Made by a program: the position numbers and the translations under genes. Below, piece by piece: positions 1-5,433 of a stretch of DNA of 11,049 bases. The stretch is from the NCBI GenBank assembly GCA_031257955.1, contig JAIRNQ010000038.1, positions 1 to 11,049 of the forward strand. Reading direction: 5' to 3'. Each line of letters starts with the position of its first letter. Position 1 is the stretch's first letter. Under the pieces are notes generated by a model. That model saw only the letters and a list, made by a program, of their open reading frames with translations, did not search any database and was not told the origin of the DNA. This DNA comes from Deltaproteobacteria bacterium (lineage in GTDB: Bacteria; Desulfobacterota; Desulfarculia; Adiutricales; Adiutricaceae).

Positions 1-4
1 GTCG

Positions 5-30
5 AAAAATGCCGCAATTTGCGGCTTTTT
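5..30. terminator. Bidirectional rho-independent terminator-like hairpin
   Basis: Positions 11-25 form a 7-bp perfect stem (GCCGCAA / TTGCGGC) around one central T. Five A residues precede it (5-9) and five T residues follow it (26-30), so it could end transcription from either side. It probably serves a gene left of the window, and possibly also the minus-strand transcript of the ATPase gene before the insertion sequence arrived. The one-base centre means the real loop must open one or two pairs. Confidence 0.6.
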
Positions 31-277
31 CCCCCAGAGATGAAGACGAATCACAAAACGATTGAAAAGCTTGTATCACTCACTAAGACAGAAATCGCTG
101 GCTCACTATGCTCATGTAACCGCGGCAAAGCCAACCCTAGAGGTGTTAAGAAAAAAATGAGCCCGTTCAACGGTAGAAGGCGTGGAGAGCCATTAAATAG
201 AAAAACAGATTATTCCCCAGTTGTGTTAAACCAAGTGCAACCGAGAAAAACCAAAATGTCTTAACAGAACAGTATTG
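31..277. other. Spacer with no recognisable gene
   Basis: The stretch between the terminator-like hairpin and the insertion sequence has no convincing gene. A plus-strand open frame (40-264, 74 codons from ATG) has no ribosome binding site, a very basic low-information composition and no family resemblance I can recognise. Before the IS inserted, this DNA lay directly downstream of the minus-strand ATPase gene. Confidence 0.4.
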
Positions 278-285
278 CTATTAAT
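278..285. repeat. Left target-site duplication of the ISL3 element
   Basis: CTATTAAT directly abuts the left inverted repeat. The identical octamer abuts the right one at 1823-1830. Eight base pairs is the duplication length known for ISL3-family insertion. Confidence 0.92.
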
Positions 286-310
286 GCCTCATCGTTAAAT
301 TCTATGGTAA
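286..310 (+). repeat. Left terminal inverted repeat (IRL)
   Basis: It begins GCCTC and contains the blocks TCGTTAAA and CTATGGTAA. Both blocks recur in the same spacing, inverted, at the right end; 21 of 25 positions agree. Confidence 0.9.
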
Positions 311-479
311 TTATTATTGCGACTCAAAAAGGATAATTAGTATAAGTATAATTAATAAAATATGAAAATTTTAGGTCTTTTTTTAGATACAAACTGAAAT
401 AAGAACGTCAATATGAGAAAAAATGTTTGTTAGTTTTTATTAATTACCCTAATCATTTTTCATGCCAAGAAAAAGAAAG

Positions 480-1715
480 CTAATAGGAAATAAAAAGATC
501 TTCTAAGTCTAAATCACCACAAACTAAATATATGACATTAATAAAATTAGACATGTTCCTAAAACCTTTTGCCCTTCTTTTTACTTCTTGTATTTTGGTG
601 TTAATAGCCTCAACAACAGCGCTAGTTAGCTTTGAATCCCAGTATCTGAGTATTCCATCATAGTGGGCTTTAACCATTTTTGCAAATTTGATAATTGGTT
701 CTAATTTTGAGCGACATGCCCACGAAAGCCATTTTTTAATTGATACATCGGCAGATTCTTTATCGGCTGCGTTTCTGTATATATCTTGGAATGTTTATTT
801 TAATCGATAGGCCTTACCAGTTTTAGTATTTTCTTTGCTTAATGTTTTGAGTTTTTGTGCCTGATCTTCCGTAAGGTTTTCTGGGTTTTTTAACCAGATG
901 TAACGTGTTCCTTTCAACAATGGATTATGCTTTTGTTCTGTACGTCGAACTATATCAACAGCTTCGTTAATTTGCTTTATAACATGAAATTTATCATAAG
1001 TAACTGAAGCAGACGGAAAGTTTTTTTCAACGCCGCTTAAAAATGCTGGAGACATGTCCATTGCAACTTCTTTTACCTGATCCGTTTCGGGTTGGTGCTT
1101 GGGCATTTCTTCAGCAAATGAGTTCACAGTGCTTGCATCTTTGCCTTCAGCAGCATATAATACTGATGCTGAATCTATATCCACAAAAGTAGACACATAG
1201 TTATGACCCTTTTTTGACGAGGTTTCATCGATACCAAGCTTAGATACATCAGACCAATCGGTCTTGTCATGTTTTTCCCTGATATAATGGTGTACGACAC
1301 GCCAAATTTTAGTGTCATATTCATGCATTAAACAGGCTATATCAAGAATTGGCATGCTTCTTGCCAATGTAAGGATTAAATACTCAAATAAATTTGTGAA
1401 TTTACTCTTTGGCCTCGCCCAGGGAATTTCAATCATATGAATCCCACAGTCTGGACACTTAACCCTAGGTGCAGCAAAATGTATATATGCGGTGTATTGA
1501 AAAATGTTCATATGACGCTAAGTTCTTTCTAATCTGTCATGGATGCAATTATTTTCTTTACCACATAAAGGGCAAGTGAATTTAGTAGCACGATCAAAAT
1601 CTATTCTAATATGTACCTCATGCTCTTTTTCATTATCAGATACATCTTTAATGTATAAATGCTCAGTTATAGACAATAAACGACCAAACAGTTCAGTTAA
1701 ATTATCCTTAAACAT
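480..1715 (-). pseudogene. ISL3-family transposase, full length but with two in-frame stop codons
   Basis: The frame runs uninterrupted from ATG at 1715 to a TAA ending at 480 (411 residues), a normal ISL3 transposase length, with a strong GGGAGGT ribosome binding site 8 nt upstream. It has an N-terminal zinc-binding pair (CPLCG near residue 49; CPDCG near 87) and the DDE_Tnp_ISL3 domain. Likely catalytic acids are D163 (GIDET), D220 (AMDMSP) and E369 (VVEAIN); the C-terminal RRAKGFRN motif is present. Codon 66 is TAG (1518-1520), in a stretch reading ERT-stop-RHM where relatives have TWRHL, so this looks like Trp TGG changed to TAG. Codon 307 is TAA (795-797), reading RLK-stop-TFQDIY. There is no frameshift. 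The second stop separates the two Asp from the Glu, so no fragment holds a full active site. Two different stop codons argue against recoding; recent inactivation is the simplest reading. Confidence 0.93.
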
Positions 1716-1797
1716 GATTAACTACCTCCCAAAATTATAAAATCATATAAAAAAAAGAAACTGCACTTTTTTGCATTTTAACACGCCATAAAATGAC

Positions 1798-1822
1798 TTA
1801 CCATAGTTTTTAACGAAGAGCC
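1798..1822 (-). repeat. Right terminal inverted repeat (IRR)
   Basis: On the minus strand it begins GGCTCTTCG and continues through the shared CTATGGTAA block. It lies upstream of the transposase gene, the usual orientation for the promoter-side end. Confidence 0.9.
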
Positions 1823-1830
1823 CTATTAAT
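1823..1830. repeat. Right target-site duplication, containing the ATPase stop codon
   Basis: This is a perfect copy of CTATTAAT at 278-285. Read on the minus strand it is ATTAATAG, and the TAA inside it is the stop codon of the neighbouring ATPase gene. Confidence 0.92.
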
Positions 1831-3505
1831 CTTCTTTTTTAAACTGGATAAGGACGTTCGTGCGCCCGCCCACCACTATGGCGGCCTTGTATAATTGGGC
1901 CCCGGGTAGGCCCCCGCGTAAGGCCCAGGGCAGCCGATAGGAGGCGGCGCGCTTGTATTGCTCGGCGTAGCCCATTTTCTCAATTTTCCCCATGGCCGTT
2001 TCGGCGGCGGCAACCATCTCATTTTTTAATTGCCTTTCGGTACGTTCATGGCCTTTGTCAGTTTTTTGGGGTACGTATTTAATCTCAAAAACAAATCCCA
2101 ATTGGTCAGAGACCTTCCAATGGGCGTCAAATTTATCGGCGTCAACAAAACACTCGGAGCCGATTTCGCAACCGGCAAAGCTCATGGCCGATATGAATTG
2201 CCTATGGTAATAGGCTTGATGGGACTCGTGGACGCTATGGGCGAAGCCGGCCAGAAAGCTCCCAAACGATTCTTGAAACTTATCGGCGTCCAGATCGACA
2301 AGCGCGTCGCGCATGGCCTGGCATTGGCGCTGGGCCACCAAAGGCGTAGCGATTGGCTCAAAGCCCAAAAGCAGGGGCACGATTCCCGCTTTGACCTCAA
2401 GGTTGGGAAAACGCAAATAATACACCGGAGACCCCCCAGTCATATCGACGCGACCCACGGTGAGACAACCAGCCTGAAAAAGGAGGGGAACGGGCTTTAG
2501 ATCGTCCCCTAGCTCAAACCTGTTCGCGGAACTGGTAATGGGGTAATCCGGTATTATGTCGCGGAGGCTAATCTTACCGGTTTTAACGAGATTGGCGACA
2601 AAACTCGGAACCCCGGTTTGGGACCAAGAATCGTCGAACCGTCCTTTCTCGAAAAAATGAAGGATGGACCAGGGATTAAAGACGCGAGTCTCACCGTCCC
2701 AGGAGTAGCCGTCATACCATTCCAGGATTAGCTTTCGGAGATCGGCCATTTCGGCGTCAATGGGCAGAACGCCATCGGATTTTAACCTCTCCAGGGTATT
2801 TTCCATATATTTCGGAAACAAGGAGTCCAACTCATTAACCGTAAAGCCGCAAATATCCGAATACTCTTCATCAAGCGTAATATGGAAAAGATCGTTCAGT
2901 TCGGAAAAAATGGAAGTTTGGGTAAACTCGGTCACACCGGTGATGAAAGTAAAACCTCGGCTTGTCACGGCCTTGAGGATGCCGTAAAAATGCATCAAGG
3001 TCTTTCGGATAGCCCCGGCCAGCTCTGGCTTACCAATATTGTCCAGGACCGGCTTGTCGTAATCGTCTATCAGGACGGCGACATTTCTCCCATACTTGGC
3101 CTGAAGTCCTTCGATGAGCCTTTTAAAAAGACTGGACGGAGAAGAGCCGCTCAATACCAATTCTTCTGACTCAGCGATTGAGTGGAGATCTTGTATCAAA
3201 CTGTTTTCCACCGTCTCTACGTTTTTGGTGTTTAAGCCGTCGACGCTCAAGCGGATGACCGGGTTAGGCGTCCAATCATAATCCGAGCCGTATATCCAGA
3301 GCCCTTTAAAAATATCCCTTTGGCCGCGCAGGACGGCCTCAAGGGTGTCAACCAAAAGCGTCTTGCCGAAGCGGCGGGACCGGGATAAGAAAAATGGATA
3401 ATCCAGTCGCAACAGATCGTAAATATGCCGAGTTTTATCGGCGTAGATACAATCATTGGCGATGATTTCCGATATTTTCGTCATTCCGATGGGAAGTTTT
3501 TTCAT
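1826..3505 (-). CDS. DUF1703-type AAA-ATPase-like / PD-(D/E)XK nuclease-like protein
   Basis: This 559-residue protein matches the AAA-ATPase_like (PF09820) plus PDDEXK_9/DUF1703 (PF08011) architecture and is of normal length for it. The N-terminal MKKLPIGMTKISEII...YADKT is typical. Residues 41-50 (SRSRRFGKTL) are the family's degenerate Walker A and 142-150 (VAVLIDDYD) the Walker B. TGVTEF...SIFSELN (189-204) and WYDGYSWDG...FNPWS (263-280) are family hallmarks. The C-terminal nuclease-like core shows D460, E474 and K476 (FEIKY), but the Gln usually found in the following helix (A..QI) appears as K507. ATG at 3505 has GAGG 8 nt upstream (3514-3517). The physiological role of the family is not established; copies are often numerous in genomes that carry it. 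Base composition is visibly less GC-rich than in cinA and phosphatase genes, so an accessory origin is possible. The ISL3 element abuts its stop codon without changing the protein. Confidence 0.92.
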   Translation of the reverse strand: MKKLPIGMTKISEIIANDCIYADKTRHIYDLLRLDYPFFLSRSRRFGKTLLVDTLEAVLRGQRDIFKGLWIYGSDYDWTPNPVIRLSVDGLNTKNVETVENSLIQDLHSIAESEELVLSGSSPSSLFKRLIEGLQAKYGRNVAVLIDDYDKPVLDNIGKPELAGAIRKTLMHFYGILKAVTSRGFTFITGVTEFTQTSIFSELNDLFHITLDEEYSDICGFTVNELDSLFPKYMENTLERLKSDGVLPIDAEMADLRKLILEWYDGYSWDGETRVFNPWSILHFFEKGRFDDSWSQTGVPSFVANLVKTGKISLRDIIPDYPITSSANRFELGDDLKPVPLLFQAGCLTVGRVDMTGGSPVYYLRFPNLEVKAGIVPLLLGFEPIATPLVAQRQCQAMRDALVDLDADKFQESFGSFLAGFAHSVHESHQAYYHRQFISAMSFAGCEIGSECFVDADKFDAHWKVSDQLGFVFEIKYVPQKTDKGHERTERQLKNEMVAAAETAMGKIEKMGYAEQYKRAASYRLPWALRGGLPGAQLYKAAIVVGGRTNVLIQFKKED

Positions 3506-3584
3506 GGTATTGGCCTCGGGCCCGTGACGGAGGTTTTGGGCAATGGTTCCGATGAATGTCTGATTATCCAGCGTTAATTAATCC

Positions 3585-3614
3585 ATTTTATCATATCGTC
3601 CATTACTCAGTCAA
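3585..3614 (-). promoter_or_regulatory. Candidate sigma-70 promoter of the ATPase gene
   Basis: On the minus strand, TTGACT (3614-3609) and TAAAAT (3590-3585) are separated by 18 bp. An overlapping alternative -10 is GATAAA with a 16-bp spacer. The start codon is about 80 bp further on. Pattern match only. Confidence 0.4.
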
Positions 3615-4034
3615 GATCCATTGAAAGGCGCTTATAGAAGCGCCGTCGGTAACAATTCGCTTGGGCAAGCGCGGAACTCTGAGCGAATCCTAAAACGTAA
3701 TATGACACAATTTTTCTCGTTTGGCAACTGTCTCGTCGTGGGGTCAGGGAGTCATAGAGTCATTGAGTCAGGGAGTCAGGGAGTTGTTTTGATGGCGGGG
3801 CGGAAGGCGGGAGAAAACTGTCCTGTCTGGGAAATCAAGGCCTGAGAATTTGGGTTATGGCATAAAGGAAATTTTCATCAAACGATTCTACATGGTTGGA
3901 CCGTGAACGGATACGGGGTTTGTCAGACCCGTGGTCACGACAATTTGGCGACCACCGGCCGCCCAGGGTTGCCGCCGCGGCGACCGACGGCGGCTGGCTA
4001 ACAGTCGCGACCAAGGGCCAATCGATCTAACCAG
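3615..4034. other. Spacer between the ATPase promoter and the lipoprotein gene, with hairpins
   Basis: No convincing gene is present; a 74-codon plus-strand frame (3621-3845) starts with TTG, lacks a binding site and runs through a tandem repeat. The spacer holds the octamer array at 3743-3782. Two stem-loops lie downstream of the minus-strand lipoprotein stop: 3931-3955 (GTGGTC / GACCAC, 13-nt loop) and 3971-3994 (GCCGCCG / CGGCGGC, 10-nt loop). Neither is followed by a T run on the minus strand, so they are not clear intrinsic terminators. They may protect the 3' end of the lipoprotein transcript. Confidence 0.4.
3743..3782 (+). repeat. Five tandem octamers, consensus GTCANNGA
   Basis: Five contiguous 8-bp units are visible: GTCAGGGA, GTCATAGA, GTCATTGA, GTCAGGGA and GTCAGGGA, with a partial sixth (GTTG) after them. 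The unit length is not a multiple of three and no gene spans it convincingly, so this is a non-coding short tandem repeat. Two of the eight positions vary between units. Confidence 0.85.
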
Positions 4035-4499
4035 TCAGTTGCCGCTGCATTTGCCCGGTTGGGCCATGGGAAGAAAGGACACGTCAATTTTACCTTGCTC
4101 TTCCGATATTTGTTCCAACTTCGCGCCTCCGACAAAGAAACCCATTTTAATGACCTGTCGGATAAAGTAGTTCTTCCCGGCCTCGAAAAATATCTTCAAG
4201 GAATTTGGCGAGAACTCAGATTCGGTGTCGATGGTGTGTTCTTGGTCGCCCGCGACCTCCGCGTAAAAAAAGACCCCGGGGGCGGTCTCGCCGACGCACT
4301 TACCGTCAATCCACAAATCTTTTTTGAGGGCTTGGCCAATAACGCCACTCTTGCGGTAAAGGTAAACGCCGGCCATCCCTTCACTTGGAGGGCTAAATTC
4401 TTTGGCCTTGGAGGTGTCCGGGGTTTGGACAATTGGTACCGACGCGCATCCGGAGATAAAAAGCGCCAAGACAACGAAAAACAACGATATTATTTTCAT
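4035..4499 (-). CDS. DUF2846-like outer-membrane lipoprotein
   Basis: The 154-residue product begins with a lipoprotein signal: MK, a hydrophobic core (residues 3-15) and lipobox ISGC with Cys18 as the lipidated residue. Ala19 and Ser20 follow, so there is no Asp+2 inner-membrane retention signal and outer-membrane sorting is expected. Residues about 40-143 follow the DUF2846 (PF11008) pattern: GVYLYRKSG, WIDGKCVGET, GVFFYAEV, TIDTESEFSPNSL, GKNYFIRQ and IKMGFFVGGAKLE. The family is a small beta-rich domain of unknown function, often in lipoproteins. ATG at 4499 is chosen because it gives the complete signal peptide; no good ribosome binding site is visible upstream. The gene stands alone, with large spacers on both sides. 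A candidate promoter and a palindrome lie just upstream. Confidence 0.9.
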   Translation of the reverse strand: MKIISLFFVVLALFISGCASVPIVQTPDTSKAKEFSPPSEGMAGVYLYRKSGVIGQALKKDLWIDGKCVGETAPGVFFYAEVAGDQEHTIDTESEFSPNSLKIFFEAGKNYFIRQVIKMGFFVGGAKLEQISEEQGKIDVSFLPMAQPGKCSGN

Positions 4500-4519
4500 G
4501 ATATTAACTACTTAACAGG

Positions 4520-4548
4520 GTTATAAATTATTAAAATATTGTTTTAAA
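4520..4548 (-). promoter_or_regulatory. Candidate promoter of the lipoprotein gene
   Basis: On the minus strand, TTTAAA (4548-4543) and TATAAC (4525-4520) are 17 bp apart. The predicted start lies about 15 nt before the ATG. The DNA is AT-rich, so chance matches are easy. The -35 box coincides with the centre of the palindrome at 4533-4557. Confidence 0.4.
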
Positions 4549-4557
4549 CAGTATTTT
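4533..4557. promoter_or_regulatory. Near-perfect palindrome, candidate operator
   Basis: Twelve-base arms (4533-4544 and 4546-4557) surround a single T with only one mismatched pair (AATATTGTTT against AAACAGTATT). It lies 34-58 bp upstream of the lipoprotein start and covers the -35 region of that gene's candidate promoter. There is no strong T run directed at a gene end, so an operator is more plausible than a terminator. No known regulator's consensus is recognised. Confidence 0.5.
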
Positions 4558-4568
4558 TAAATTATAAT
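4539..4568 (+). promoter_or_regulatory. Weak candidate plus-strand promoter facing the GC-rich structured segment
   Basis: TTGTTT (4539-4544) and a perfect TATAAT (4563-4568) are separated by 18 bp. It would read into the structured segment at 4658-4761. The -35 box is poor and the region is AT-rich. Confidence 0.25.
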
Positions 4569-4657
4569 AGCAATGTTATTGGGAATAAATTGTCACTTGA
4601 GTCTAAAAATATGCCTATATCGGTCAAACCACTGAGCGAAGCCGCGACGCCGAACCC

Positions 4658-4761
4658 GCCAGTCCCCCCAGGCAATTATGCCCAGGCCTAGCCAAGGACT
4701 CGCTCCCGAAGGGCAAAGCGCCTGTCAGGGCGAAACGCCCTGGCCAAGCCGTGTGACTGGC
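4658..4761. ncRNA. GC-rich segment with nested stems: possible structured RNA or small repeat element
   Basis: An outer 7-bp stem (GCCAGTC 4658-4664 / GACTGGC 4755-4761) encloses several hairpins: 4671-4682 (GGCA/TGCC), 4705-4713 (CCC GAA GGG) and 4726-4742 (CAGGGCG / CGCCCTG with loop AAA). A longer imperfect pairing, 4685-4693 with 4742-4750, is also possible. About 150 bp here are clearly GC-rich, while the DNA on both sides is strongly AT-rich. I see no match to tRNA, tmRNA, RNase P or SRP RNA. It could be an unrecognised structured RNA, a palindromic interspersed repeat, or a remnant of older sequence. The strand is undetermined. Confidence 0.3.
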
Positions 4762-5218
4762 TTAACGGAAATCAAGAATAATGTTAAGCACTTAAAAGAA
4801 CGGAGAGTAAAAATCTTTATCATTTTCATAACATACAAAAAACTCAAAGTCAATTTTTAAGTAGAATTCCCGGTAGAATTGCTGCCGTCTCTTTGATTCT
4901 AAAGCTTGTCATAACTTTTATAGTGTATATAGATTTTAATTATGTTTTTAACTTTATAAACTTTAAATTAGTTAAAAAATATTTATTTTTTTAGCTAATA
5001 TTCTATCAATATTTTGATATTTTTATTGATTATTGACAATTTGACGTTTGGTCCCATCAGTTTGTAGACAAAATGATCCGTCCGTAACGCTTTAAAACCG
5101 GATAGCTTTTCATTATACGGGTCTTGGGATCTTGGGAAGTCGCGTTAGGCGTCCGGCACTGCGGTTAGGCAAGAATCATAAGCCAGACCGCCATGGGCCA
5201 AGCTCTTTTTCCGTAGCC
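4762..5218. other. Mostly AT-rich spacer upstream of cinA
   Basis: No gene is supported; a 60-codon frame at 4678-4860 crosses from the GC-rich segment into AT-rich DNA and has no binding site. From about 4860 to 5050 the sequence is extremely AT-rich. Small direct repeats are present: GTAGAATT at 4861 and 4873, and TCTTGGGA twice in tandem at 5122-5137. GC content rises from about 5060 towards cinA. Confidence 0.4.
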
Positions 5219-5250
5219 GTTTACGTTTAAGGCGCGCCTGGTTTACGTTT
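5219..5250 (+). repeat. Direct repeat GTTTACGTTT flanking GGCGCGCC
   Basis: Identical 10-mers at 5219-5228 and 5241-5250 are 22 bp apart, about two helical turns. Between them lies the perfect 8-bp palindrome GGCGCGCC (5231-5238). It sits about 65 bp upstream of the candidate cinA promoter, a reasonable position for activator binding, but no regulator is recognised. Confidence 0.5.
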
Positions 5251-5314
5251 TGTCACACAATCAACGCAAAGGCTCAAAAGCGCAAATAAAGACGTTAACC
5301 GGCTAAGTTTCGGC

Positions 5315-5344
5315 TTGATTCGATAGGGTTTTTCGTACTATCAT
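5315..5344 (+). promoter_or_regulatory. Candidate sigma-70 promoter of cinA
   Basis: TTGATT (5315-5320) and TATCAT (5339-5344) are separated by 18 bp. Transcription would start near 5351, giving a leader of about 80 nt before the cinA ATG. Confidence 0.45.
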
Positions 5345-5433
5345 GGCCAATAGCGGACCGCTTTGTCCCCGGGTGGGGCCAAAGCGGCGAAGGGCGTCGC
5401 GGTTAAAAACCAATCACCAGAGAGGCGGATCGG

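Larger units (their letters stand above)
286..1822 (-). mobile_element. Complete ISL3-family insertion sequence with a disabled transposase
   Basis: This 1537-bp element is delimited by 25-bp imperfect inverted repeats (286-310 and 1798-1822, 21 of 25 matching) and a perfect 8-bp direct duplication. It carries one transposase gene on the minus strand. About 165 bp of AT-rich non-coding DNA lies between the left repeat and the end of that gene. The element is far more AT-rich than the cellular genes on the right, as expected for DNA from another background. Family assignment rests on the transposase sequence, the end sequences and the 8-bp duplication, which agree. Both ends are intact, so the element could in principle still be moved by a transposase supplied from another copy. 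Confidence 0.93.

Noticed and set aside
19..264. Plus-strand open frame of 81 codons
   Set aside because: It starts with TTG inside the terminator hairpin, has no ribosome binding site, a strongly basic composition and no recognisable family.
1734..1739. TATAAT on the minus strand upstream of the transposase
   Set aside because: Transcription from it would begin inside the ribosome binding site (1724-1730), and no good -35 lies at the right distance.
3621..3845. Plus-strand open frame of 74 codons
   Set aside because: TTG start without a binding site, and it runs through the octamer tandem repeat; nothing resembles a protein family.
4059..4526. Plus-strand frame of 155 codons opposite the lipoprotein gene
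   Set aside because: It is the antisense shadow of the lipoprotein frame, which has a clear lipobox and DUF2846 pattern.
4678..4860. Plus-strand frame of 60 codons
   Set aside because: It crosses from the GC-rich structured segment into AT-rich DNA, has no binding site, and its composition changes abruptly within the frame.
5034..5062. TTGACA as -35 of a cinA promoter
   Set aside because: No acceptable -10 hexamer lies 16-18 bp downstream, and the pair at 5315-5344 is closer and better spaced.
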